A stretch of DNA of 38,506 bases, from the NCBI GenBank assembly GCA_007845355.1, contig SDRQ01000006.1:1-38506 (forward strand). The letters are read 5' to 3'. The position numbers were made by a program, and so were the translations under genes. Positions 21,953 through 29,857 of the stretch are shown one piece after another (position 1 is the first letter of the stretch; each line of letters starts with the position of its first letter). The notes under the pieces were generated by a model. The model saw nothing but the letters and a program-made list of their open reading frames with translations, made no database searches and was not told where the DNA came from. The DNA comes from TM7 phylum sp. oral taxon 352 (lineage in GTDB: Bacteria > Patescibacteriota > Saccharimonadia > Saccharimonadales > Saccharimonadaceae).

Positions 21953-22876
21953 ATGTTTATGTCAGAAGCTTTAACTGATTTCTTAGAGCACCTAGAAGTT
22001 GAAGGTGGGCGTAGTCAAAAAACCATCATAAATTATCAACTATACCTGGAGAGATTCATTGATTTTGCTGGCGATATAGCTGTTGAGAAAATTACATCAG
22101 AACTAATACGCCAGTATCGCCTCTGGCTAAACCGTTATAAAAATGACAACACCGGCGAAGAGCTGTCTTTAATTACCCAAAGTTATCATCTTATTGCATT
22201 ACGAGGTCTGCTAACCTACCTTTCTCGTCGTAATATCAAAAGCCTGGCTGCCGACAGAATTATATTACCCAAAGTAGTCCGTAAACAAGTGACTTTTTTA
22301 CAATATGACGAGATTTTACGCATGATCGATCAAATACCAACCGATACAGAATCTGGACTGAGAGATCGAGCAATCGTTGAGTTGCTATTTTCCAGCGGAC
22401 TGCGTGTTTCAGAATTGGTCAATTTAAACCGAGATCATATAAACCTAAAGAGGCGCGAATTTATGGTGCGAGGAAAAGGACAAAAGGATCGCCCTGTTTT
22501 TATTTCAAAAAGTGCTGCCGAACACATATCGGCATACCTGGAAGCTAGAACAGATAATCTACCCGCTCTATTTTTAAGCTATAGCAAACGCCACGCAACT
22601 CCCAACACCTCCGGAGACTACCGTAGGTTAAGCGCGCGCAGTATTCAGAGAATGGTTGGTCAATATGCTAGATTGGCTGGTATCACAAAACATGTAAGCC
22701 CACACACTATGCGCCATAGCTTTGCCACCGACCTACTTATGAACGGTGCAGACTTGCGCTCAGTTCAGTCAATGCTGGGACATAGCAATATATCAACAAC
22801 ACAGGTATACACGCACGTTACTGACCAGCACCTGAAAGACATTCACGACCGATTCCATAGTGATACAGAAGCTTAG
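21953..22876 (+). CDS. xerC/D-like: Tyrosine recombinase, XerC/XerD family
   Basis: 307 aa from ATG 21953. Residues 1-95 are the SAM-like core-binding domain (TDFLEHLEVEGGRSQKTIINY). The catalytic domain carries Arg in SSGLRVSEL, Lys in RGKGQKDRPV, HTMRHSFA (His-x-x-Arg), LGHSNISTTQVYTH (His and the Tyr nucleophile), the complete family set and normal length. Known: Xer proteins resolve chromosome dimers at dif. No integron or phage context is seen, so a housekeeping role is likely. It is divergent from ndk and convergent with the PilX-like gene, 1 bp away. Confidence 0.92.
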   Translation: MFMSEALTDFLEHLEVEGGRSQKTIINYQLYLERFIDFAGDIAVEKITSELIRQYRLWLNRYKNDNTGEELSLITQSYHLIALRGLLTYLSRRNIKSLAADRIILPKVVRKQVTFLQYDEILRMIDQIPTDTESGLRDRAIVELLFSSGLRVSELVNLNRDHINLKRREFMVRGKGQKDRPVFISKSAAEHISAYLEARTDNLPALFLSYSKRHATPNTSGDYRRLSARSIQRMVGQYARLAGITKHVSPHTMRHSFATDLLMNGADLRSVQSMLGHSNISTTQVYTHVTDQHLKDIHDRFHSDTEA

Positions 22877-22877
22877 C

Positions 22878-24020
22878 TTATGGCTTACATCGACCTGCGG
22901 TAGCAGATCCGCCGCCAGATACAGAGAAATCTTTACATAGACTATTCTTTAATTCAACCGCATTATTAGGATATGCGAAATCATCTCCTATTTGCAATCG
23001 AGCTTCAACTCTTCTAAACAAATCACTTGCCCGCCCCGTGGAATCGACAATTGGCTGAACTCCATCAAAATTGACAATTGTTCCGTCGGTTTTCTGAAGA
23101 GAAATCTTCACACTGCCACCTTTATATATAGGCAATAACCTTAAGAGTGCTGTTTCGCTACCAGCTGGAATCTCATCAACATCAATCACCGCTTTGCACG
23201 AATATTCGCCAGAAAACTTGAATGTCTTACTGCAAGAAACCACACTTGTTCCATTATTATGTTCATTCCCGTCAGTTGCGCGTGGATGATCAGAAATCTT
23301 ACCAGAAACAGCAGTACCATTCTGGCTTGCTACGTCTGACCTTAAAACGTTTGGCCGCAAGAAAGAAGTGACGCCAGTTGAGTCTAAAGCCGCTAAATTA
23401 AAGGTGGATCCTGGATTGATAAGCTGCACGCGCATCAATTGTGGCGAATTAGCATTCCAGTTGTTTTTCGTCGGCAAATCCCCAGAAGTGGATATTTCAG
23501 TGTTAGCGGCGTTGGCACCATTCAAATTGCTCTCATCATCGCGCCTATACCATTCGATAGATATCTTGTTGAATGAACCAGTTGCACGTAATGGCACAAT
23601 TTGAGATTTTTCCTCGATAGACTTATATATAAAATCTTGAGATTTCATAGTGATTTTTACACAAGTATACGCTTGATCAAATTTTTTACCCGCATCTGTA
23701 CCAGTTTTAATAATAGTTTCGCCAGAAGAACTGCCTCCAACAACACCAGATGCCGCGACCATATTACAATTAATTGGACCATTCAGCACTCCCGCCGCTT
23801 GAATATTGCCTGTCTGGGCGGCACGAACCACACGCTTAGCATCCTCAACCCCAGCCAAAGCCGCGTCATAAGCACTTTGCGACAGATCATTATTCGAGGA
23901 CTGTCGCTGATCCATAATCATCAACTTGATAAACCCAATAGTAACAATAGTCAGCAACATCGCGCCAAATATGACCGCAAAAAGAGATACAGCACCTGAT
24001 TGTCGCGCATTTTTACCCAT
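22878..24020 (-). CDS. PilX-like pilus assembly protein
   Basis: A 380-aa protein. The N-terminus SGAVSLFAVIFGAMLLTIVTIGFIKL resembles PilX_N: a type IV pilin-like hydrophobic helix in which the canonical prepilin GFTLIE site is replaced by GAVSLF, so Glu5 is missing. The remainder is a large Ser/Asn/Gly-rich extracellular domain with few Cys. Such large minor pilin-like proteins sit at the tip as GspK/PilX equivalents, which also lack Glu5. It is the last gene of the minor pilin operon and overlaps the preceding prepilin by 8 bp. Confidence 0.78.
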   Translation of the reverse strand: MGKNARQSGAVSLFAVIFGAMLLTIVTIGFIKLMIMDQRQSSNNDLSQSAYDAALAGVEDAKRVVRAAQTGNIQAAGVLNGPINCNMVAASGVVGGSSSGETIIKTGTDAGKKFDQAYTCVKITMKSQDFIYKSIEEKSQIVPLRATGSFNKISIEWYRRDDESNLNGANAANTEISTSGDLPTKNNWNANSPQLMRVQLINPGSTFNLAALDSTGVTSFLRPNVLRSDVASQNGTAVSGKISDHPRATDGNEHNNGTSVVSCSKTFKFSGEYSCKAVIDVDEIPAGSETALLRLLPIYKGGSVKISLQKTDGTIVNFDGVQPIVDSTGRASDLFRRVEARLQIGDDFAYPNNAVELKNSLCKDFSVSGGGSATAGRCKP

Positions 24021-24711
24021 TTGTCCTCACAATCATCTCAAATTTATTTATAGCACAGAACTCAAAATTGCTATCATCTTCAGTCGGAGCTTTACAGGAA
24101 GAATCCCTTATTTCACTCATCTTGCTCGTCCCCAATGTAAAAGTCAATTTATACAGCGCCTCTCTTGAATTATCTGAGGTAACCTTTTCTAACGTAACTT
24201 CGTGTACACCAATTGAGCCATCGCCGCTGTCGATAGACCTGAGCAAATTGGATGATTTCGCAAGATCGACGGTTTCCGGATATTTGCCAGAAGCATCTTT
24301 TTTACATAATCCGCTATCCGCATCAACTACACGCACCAAATTCACTGGGTTACCATCAACCTTAAACAGACTATTTCCGCCCAACAGACTAGGATCGTCC
24401 AAATACTTCGGATTATTCCACACATAAGAATGAGAGCCAAGACAAAGTCGACCAGTTGACCAATTGCTATTATTCGGCACTCTCAAACCGGTAATGTCAA
24501 TCTTTTCGGCATTTGCCTGAAGAAAATCGCGTCGAATAGTATCTGAAATATCTCGCCCCGCTTGATTAACATCACGAAGCACAATACCTCTGCTATACAT
24601 TTTTCCCGCTTGAATACCCACCATCGCAATCGACAACAAAAGAACAGAGATAAAACTCATGGCGAGCATCAATTCGATAAGTGTAAATCCTTTTTTATAA
24701 CCCCGAATCAT
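24013..24711 (-). CDS. Type IV prepilin-like protein (minor pilin)
   Basis: A 232-aa protein with leader MIRGYKK, then the prepilin peptidase site G|FTLIELMLAMSF with Glu5 conserved and a hydrophobic helix to about residue 32. The globular part contains several Cys. The length and position resemble PilW/GspJ-type minor pilins. It overlaps the upstream prepilin gene by 17 bp and the PilX-like gene by 8 bp, so the four are translationally coupled. PilD (26042-26923) should cleave and methylate it. Confidence 0.85.
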   Translation of the reverse strand: MIRGYKKGFTLIELMLAMSFISVLLLSIAMVGIQAGKMYSRGIVLRDVNQAGRDISDTIRRDFLQANAEKIDITGLRVPNNSNWSTGRLCLGSHSYVWNNPKYLDDPSLLGGNSLFKVDGNPVNLVRVVDADSGLCKKDASGKYPETVDLAKSSNLLRSIDSGDGSIGVHEVTLEKVTSDNSREALYKLTFTLGTSKMSEIRDSSCKAPTEDDSNFEFCAINKFEMIVRTNG

Positions 24712-25276
24712 ACAACCTCACAATCGTACCAATGGTTGCCGGCATTTTGCTACCAACAGGCATCCAGCATGCTTTTATGTACGCATCATATTTGTTACTA
24801 TCCCTACTTCCAGTGGTCGTACTCGGCTTAACCAATCTAACTGATATTCCATACGTTTTTTTAGTATCGCTATCAACCCGCGCGTATGTTTCTGCCGCTT
24901 TATAATCTCCAGGATTGTTCAATATACTAATCTTCGAAGCAAGTGAAGGCGTCGCAGCCAAAGCAAACTCTTTCGTAGAAAAATCATCAGGACATTTTTC
25001 AACACCCAAGTTTCCTTCATTGTCATTAACAACAGAAACGCTCACCGAATTATTGTCTACCAATTTCTTCCAAGTATCATTTTTCATATCATGCGCATAT
25101 CTTAGCATTTCAGCCTGAGCGTCAACCTGTTGACGAACCAATGTCGTCTCTAAAGAATACTGAGCAATAGCCATCCCGCGGTTCATGGTTTCTAATGCAA
25201 TAACGGCGACTAGGCTAAAAATGGTTACTCCAAGCAACACTTCGACAAGTGTGTCACCTCTGTTAAACTTACGCAT
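24695..25276 (-). CDS. Type IV prepilin-like protein (minor pilin, PilV/GspI-like)
   Basis: About 193 aa from ATG 25276, chosen because GGGAGG lies about 9 nt upstream; the frame is open to 25297. The leader MRKFNR precedes G|DTLVEVLLGVTIFSLVAVIA. Glu5 is kept, but the first residue of the mature protein is Asp instead of the usual Phe/Met. The rest is a small pseudopilin with a few Cys. DTLVEVL at the helix start is typical of PilV/GspI-like pseudopilins in Gram-positive and CPR systems. It overlaps its upstream neighbour by 8 bp. Confidence 0.82.
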   Translation of the reverse strand: MRKFNRGDTLVEVLLGVTIFSLVAVIALETMNRGMAIAQYSLETTLVRQQVDAQAEMLRYAHDMKNDTWKKLVDNNSVSVSVVNDNEGNLGVEKCPDDFSTKEFALAATPSLASKISILNNPGDYKAAETYARVDSDTKKTYGISVRLVKPSTTTGSRDSNKYDAYIKACWMPVGSKMPATIGTIVRLYDSGL

Positions 25277-26009
25277 CAGCACAACCTCCCGTAGCATTAC
25301 CTATAAATACAGCATCAGCAGAACCTGCGTGTGATCGTAGAAAAATAGATAATCTCTCTCCCGGCATCCAGCCGTCATCATAAACACAGATCTCCCTCTG
25401 TTGACGTTGCTCGCCAGCAGATTGCACAACTCCAGCACTATTTTTATTGTTGACGAAATCAGTTAAATTGTCACCGAATCGGCTCGTGTCAGTCCTAATA
25501 TCCAACTGCCCAGTCTCTGGATGGCGGTACATCAAAATAGAAATATACGCACTATCCTTAGCTTGGTTAGAGAACCTAGTTTTTGCTTGCCAATTAACAA
25601 TATATTTGTCAGACTCAGCACCGCGTTTATAAGTCCACGCGCTACCCTTGTCTGATCTATAAGCATAAACTGGATAAGTTTTGTACAGATTACCGTCCGT
25701 CGAGCCCAGAGAACCTTCAGTGGTAATATAGCGACCGACAATCACGCAATCGGATTGTCCACGTAGAGTTTCAGCTCGACCATCAGAGCCCTCAATTGGG
25801 CAAGTACCCTTAGATCGCTCATTCTCAACATTGACCACCTTCGAGTACTCATTTCGCAAAAAACCAGCATAAGACTGCACCGAATCGCGATATTGCTGAC
25901 GATTAATTGACATACTTACGCCAACCATCAACATAGAGGTCAGCAAACCAGAAATAGCCACAAACAAAATCACTTCAATTATAGTAAAACCTTTTTGTTT
26001 ATTGCCCAT
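25269..26009 (-). CDS. Type IV prepilin-like protein (minor pilin, first of operon)
   Basis: About 246 aa from ATG 26009: MGNKQK, then G|FTIIEVILFVAISGLLTSMLMVGVSM, a canonical prepilin site with Glu5. The extracellular domain has paired Cys (GTCPIEG..., QSDCVIVG...). The frame is open 18 codons further upstream, but a TGTTATAAT box (26019-26027) lies there, giving a 3-nt leader; GGAG overlaps this region and could act as a ribosome site only on read-through RNA from pilD. It heads the four-gene minor pilin unit. Confidence 0.82.
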   Translation of the reverse strand: MGNKQKGFTIIEVILFVAISGLLTSMLMVGVSMSINRQQYRDSVQSYAGFLRNEYSKVVNVENERSKGTCPIEGSDGRAETLRGQSDCVIVGRYITTEGSLGSTDGNLYKTYPVYAYRSDKGSAWTYKRGAESDKYIVNWQAKTRFSNQAKDSAYISILMYRHPETGQLDIRTDTSRFGDNLTDFVNNKNSAGVVQSAGEQRQQREICVYDDGWMPGERLSIFLRSHAGSADAVFIGNATGGCADA

Positions 26010-26041
26010 CACTTCTCCATTATAACATAAGCGCTTTTTAC

Positions 26042-26923
26042 TTAGACAATAAGAAAGCCCCACTCTAAAATTTGTCGGCTAAAGAACCAAGCGAGTAAAA
26101 ACCCTACGATAAGCAATGGGCCGAAGCATATCCGTGAAGTTGCTTGCAATTTTCCTCGCATCATTGATGGCAAGACAAGAAGCGTGCCGATAAGATTTGC
26201 GATAAATAAAGCTGCAAAAGCCAAAAGCCAATTTCCCAAGAATAGAGCCAATCCAAGTCCAAGCTTAACATCACCAAAACCGATCCAAGTTTTATCTTCC
26301 CCGTAACGATATTTCGAGAATAAATATAGCACCATATATATTCCGCTCAGAATCGCAATCGACCCAAATAACGTCATCAAGCTTTTTGAGAAATCGCCAG
26401 CTAGACATACTTTTATTCCCGCAAAAATAGCACCAAGAATGATAAACGGAATATTAATTACATCTGGAAGAAGTAGCCATCTGAGGTCATAGACAAATAA
26501 AATCGCCAGCAGCACCAAACTTGCCAACCACAAGACCAGCAACGCGACTTGCCAGATATCCGTCAATGATCCAGGCCAAAAAGCCACGGATACAACGAAT
26601 AATCCAGCCATCACTAGCTCTAGAAAGATTTCCGTCCAACCGATAAATGCCTTGCAATATCTGCACCGTCCCAATCCAGCGACCCAACTTACCACAGGAA
26701 TCAAATCGCACCACTTAAGCTCATGTCCGCAAGATAAACAGCGAGATCTATCTTTGGAAATTTTTTTTATCAATGGAGATAATTTCTTTAATTCCTTTTG
26801 GTCAACTTTTTCTCCGGCTTTTTTATCTTCCATCAATTGACGAGCCCGCAAGCGCCAAATTTGCGCTCCGGCGAAACTGCCTAAAATAGCCCCTAAAAAT
26901 CCCACTAGTACAAACTTAATCAT
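26042..26923 (-). CDS. pilD: Prepilin peptidase / N-methyltransferase
   Basis: About 293 aa from ATG 26923; 14 further codons upstream are open but not family-like. GSFAGAQIWRLRAR near the start is followed by a zinc-binding tetracysteine, CLSCGHELKWCDL...CRYC. Multiple membrane helices carry the two catalytic aspartates, one in DLRWLLLPDVINIPF and one in GFGDVKLGLGLALFLG. PilD cuts prepilin leaders and N-methylates the new end. A TGTTACCAT box may give a leaderless start (+2). It is separated from the pilin gene by a terminator and adjoins the minor pilins. Confidence 0.93.
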   Translation of the reverse strand: MIKFVLVGFLGAILGSFAGAQIWRLRARQLMEDKKAGEKVDQKELKKLSPLIKKISKDRSRCLSCGHELKWCDLIPVVSWVAGLGRCRYCKAFIGWTEIFLELVMAGLFVVSVAFWPGSLTDIWQVALLVLWLASLVLLAILFVYDLRWLLLPDVINIPFIILGAIFAGIKVCLAGDFSKSLMTLFGSIAILSGIYMVLYLFSKYRYGEDKTWIGFGDVKLGLGLALFLGNWLLAFAALFIANLIGTLLVLPSMMRGKLQATSRICFGPLLIVGFLLAWFFSRQILEWGFLIV

Positions 26924-26946
26924 ACTTCTTATGGTAACAAAAAACC

Positions 26947-26978
26947 ATAAAAAAATCAGCCCCATGCCGAGGCTGATT
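26947..26978 (-). terminator. Terminator after the major pilin gene
   Basis: On the minus strand AATCAGCC / GGCTGATT form an 8-bp stem with a 9-nt loop, followed by seven T. This isolates high pilin expression from pilD and the minor pilins. Confidence 0.75.
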
Positions 26979-26995
26979 CGTAATTTATCTATGGA

Positions 26996-27475
26996 TTATA
27001 CGTCCTGGCAATATAGTTGCTTTTGAGAACCGTTGTTCTCCAGTAGAACTACGACTGCTGCATTACGTGAAGATCCGTTTTGCAAAGTTATGTTTGCTGG
27101 ATCGTCAGCAGATGGAGCTGGCATGCTGGCAGGACATTTCTTGCCACGCATAACCTTAACTTCATTGCCAGCGACTGACATTGAAGCGCCAGGTGTAGCA
27201 ACTTTTAATTCTGAAGATTTGTCGTATTGATCAAGCTTGTCGACATACTTGCGTAGAGACTCTTCGTTAAATGTGCCGCCGTTGCGGTTAGCTGCGTTCC
27301 AATTAGTAATAGCTGCAGCAACCGTTGAAGCGTCGTTCTTCCTTGACTGGTCACGCTGGCTACGTTGCAAAGCTGGCAATGCGATAAATACCATCGCAAA
27401 GATAAGTCCAGCAATAGCCAAGACTAGAACAACCTCGATGATTGTAAATCCTTTTTTATTATCGTTTTTTGTCAT
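26996..27475 (-). CDS. pilA-like: Type IV major pilin-like prepilin
   Basis: About 159 aa from ATG 27475, preceded by AAGGTGG; GTG 27487 is a less likely start. The short leader ends KKG|FTIIEVVLVLAIAGLIFAMVFIALPAL, a perfect prepilin helix with Glu5. The globular part is Asn/Ser-rich with two Cys (KKCPASMP near 118 and the terminal LYCQDV), consistent with the C-terminal disulfide loop of pilins. Its own terminator and ribosome site suggest strong expression. This is the best candidate for the main pilus subunit. Confidence 0.88.
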   Translation of the reverse strand: MTKNDNKKGFTIIEVVLVLAIAGLIFAMVFIALPALQRSQRDQSRKNDASTVAAAITNWNAANRNGGTFNEESLRKYVDKLDQYDKSSELKVATPGASMSVAGNEVKVMRGKKCPASMPAPSADDPANITLQNGSSRNAAVVVLLENNGSQKQLYCQDV

Positions 27476-27557
27476 TAGATTTCCCACCTTTCTATGGTTT
27501 ACCTATATTTACGCAAAAAATGCTTACGTTTATAATACACTAAAAATATAAGTCAGT

Positions 27558-28772
27558 CTAGCGAATATTAATATTACCGACCAAACTATATATTGGAAGC
27601 AAGATAGCCGACACCATCGTACCAGCAACTATAGCTAAGAAGACCATTAGGACTGGTTCTATCGCCGTCGACAAAGCGTGAATTTCCTCATCAAGCTCAT
27701 CTTCATAAACTTGAGCGGTCTTGCCCATCATCTCATCAATCTTACCCGATTGCTCACCGATTTTAATCATCTGCGGCACCATTGCTAGGAAATAATCTTC
27801 ATTAGATAAAGAAGCTGAGAGCGCCTTGCCACCTTTAACCTTATCCGATGCGCGAAGTATGCTTTCACTAATAATCACGTTATTAACAGCGTCAGCCGTA
27901 ATACGAAGCATATCAAGCATTGGCACACCAGTTCTCAGAAGAACTTGACCAGTTCTAGCAAATCGAGCCATGTACATCTTCCTGAACATTCCTTTAAATA
28001 GCGGGACATTGAGCTTAAAGATGTCTTTAGTCCTAATTCCCTGCTCAGTTTTCAAATATTGTGCTAGGAAATAACCGCCGATAATCATTGCCAATATAAC
28101 AAGCCACCAAAGACTACTAAAAAAGTTCGACACTTTAATCATCGCAAGAGTCACAAATGGCAACTCCTTATTTAAGTCACGATACAGACCCTCAACTTGC
28201 GGAACAACCGTGAACAACATAAATCCGATAACTAAGATAATCACTACCAAGACAATTGACGGATACATCATAGCGCCTCTAATTTTACTCATCATAGCAG
28301 CGTCTTTTTCCTGCTGAGCAGCTAACCTCTTAAGCGAATCATCCATCGTACCTGACGTCTCGCCAGCCGAGACCAAAGCTACATAAACTTTATTAAAAGC
28401 CTCTGGATGCTTTGCGAACGAATCAGACAAGGATTTACCGCCTTCAACATCAGAGATAATTTCCTGGACTATTTCCTGCATGCGCTTATTCGTAGTCTGC
28501 TCCTGAACCGTTCGAAGGCTTTGCGCCAAAGGTAGCCCTGCTCCAATAAGAGTTGCTAGCTGACGAGTAAACACAACCTTATCCTTAGTGGTGATTCTAC
28601 CAGAAAACCTCGCAAAGAAATTTGTTTTATCGTCTTGTAATTCAATTTTTAACGGCACAAAGCCCTGCGCCGTCAAAAGCTTTGCGGCAGCGTTTTCACT
28701 ATCAGCCTGAACAACTGATTTAACGATTTTGTTACTTGCGCTATCTCTGGCTTCATAATTGTATTTTTTCAT
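27558..28772 (-). CDS. pilC: Type IV pilus inner-membrane platform protein PilC
   Basis: A 404-aa protein with two T2SSF repeats: FTRQLATLIGAGLPLAQSLRTV near residues 68-90 and ARTGQVLLRTGVPMLDMLRITADAV near 270. There are three membrane helices (about 170-195, 215-240, 375-400) and the conserved PQMIKIGEQSGKIDEMM. Known: PilC is the platform turned by PilB and PilT. Length matches the family. GAGGGGG precedes the ATG, with 3 bp to pilT. Confidence 0.95.
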   Translation of the reverse strand: MKKYNYEARDSASNKIVKSVVQADSENAAAKLLTAQGFVPLKIELQDDKTNFFARFSGRITTKDKVVFTRQLATLIGAGLPLAQSLRTVQEQTTNKRMQEIVQEIISDVEGGKSLSDSFAKHPEAFNKVYVALVSAGETSGTMDDSLKRLAAQQEKDAAMMSKIRGAMMYPSIVLVVIILVIGFMLFTVVPQVEGLYRDLNKELPFVTLAMIKVSNFFSSLWWLVILAMIIGGYFLAQYLKTEQGIRTKDIFKLNVPLFKGMFRKMYMARFARTGQVLLRTGVPMLDMLRITADAVNNVIISESILRASDKVKGGKALSASLSNEDYFLAMVPQMIKIGEQSGKIDEMMGKTAQVYEDELDEEIHALSTAIEPVLMVFLAIVAGTMVSAILLPIYSLVGNINIR

Positions 28773-28775
28773 TTA

Positions 28776-29846
28776 TTACCCCCTCATCAACCTCTCAAAT
28801 TCCGTCAAATCGACAGCAAATTCACGAGCACTATCATACGTAATCGTACCGTTCTGCACCAAATTGGCCAAAGTTCGATCCATCGTCTGCATTCCCTGGT
28901 CAGCACCAGTCTGAATCACGGCATCCAATTGGTGAGATTTACCTTCGCGAATAATATTGCGCACCGCTGGATTAGCAATCAAAACCTCTGCCGCCACGAC
29001 TCGTCCACCGCCGATAGCCGGGACTAGTCGCTGCGAACAAATTGCCATCAAAATATTACTGAGCTGAGCGCGAATCTGTGGCTGCTGGTGTGGCGGGAAC
29101 ACGTCAATCATACGGTCAATTGATTGTGCGGCAGAGTTCGTGTGTAGCGTCGCAAACACCAAGTGTCCAGTTTCAGCAATTGTAATCGCTGCTGAAATCG
29201 TCTCGAGGTCGCGCATCTCACCAATCAGCACAACATCTGGGTCTTGGCGAAGACTCGAACGTAAAGCCGCAGAGAATGAATAAGTGTCGTAGTGAACTTC
29301 ACGCTGAACTACCACTGATTTTTTCGACTTGTGAGTAAACTCGATAGGGTCTTCAATGGTAATAATATGCTGTGAGCGCTCAGAATTAATTTTATCAACC
29401 AGCGCCGCCAAAGTCGTTGACTTACCGGAACCAGTTGGACCAGTGACCAACACTAAACCGCGAGGAAAATCCGCAAACGTATTAACAACTGGTGGCATAC
29501 CCAGCTCAGACGCTGACTTAATTTCATTTGGAATCAAGCGTAGAGCTGCAGCCAAATTGCCACGCTCATGGAAGGCGTTAACTCGGAATCGTCCCAGTGT
29601 ACCAAACGCAAACGAAAAGTCGAATTCCTTATCTTTTAGCAAAATCTGTCGCTGATCTTCATCAAGAATCTGAAATACCAATCTCTCAACTGCAGGCTCG
29701 TCCAATGGTTGAGTTCCGGCGGCCGGCATTAATGAACCGTCAATTCGTAGCATTGGCGGCAAACCAACTTGAATATGAAGGTCCGAAGCTCGCTTCTTAA
29801 CGACTTCTTCCAGCAAAATCTCAATTCGCAATTCTTGATTATTCAT
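28776..29846 (-). CDS. pilT: Type IV pilus retraction ATPase PilT
   Basis: A 356-aa protein with the PAS-like N-domain (ASDLHIQVGLPPMLRIDGSL), Walker A GPTGSGKSTT near residue 139, Asp box TIEDPIEF, Walker B VVLIGEMRDLET, His box GHLVFATLHTNSA, and the AVRNIIREGK motif needed for retraction. Length and motifs are typical. PilT depolymerises the pilus, powering twitching and DNA uptake. AAAGGAGG precedes the ATG, and it lies 11 bp after pilB. Confidence 0.96.
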   Translation of the reverse strand: MNNQELRIEILLEEVVKKRASDLHIQVGLPPMLRIDGSLMPAAGTQPLDEPAVERLVFQILDEDQRQILLKDKEFDFSFAFGTLGRFRVNAFHERGNLAAALRLIPNEIKSASELGMPPVVNTFADFPRGLVLVTGPTGSGKSTTLAALVDKINSERSQHIITIEDPIEFTHKSKKSVVVQREVHYDTYSFSAALRSSLRQDPDVVLIGEMRDLETISAAITIAETGHLVFATLHTNSAAQSIDRMIDVFPPHQQPQIRAQLSNILMAICSQRLVPAIGGGRVVAAEVLIANPAVRNIIREGKSHQLDAVIQTGADQGMQTMDRTLANLVQNGTITYDSAREFAVDLTEFERLMRG

Positions 29847-29857
29847 ATTTCCTCCTT

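Noticed and set aside
21953-22876. Integrase of a mobile element
   Set aside because: Full-length Xer family protein in a housekeeping setting without flanking repeats or cargo; although tRNA-Arg is nearby, no att-like duplication of its 3' end was seen downstream.
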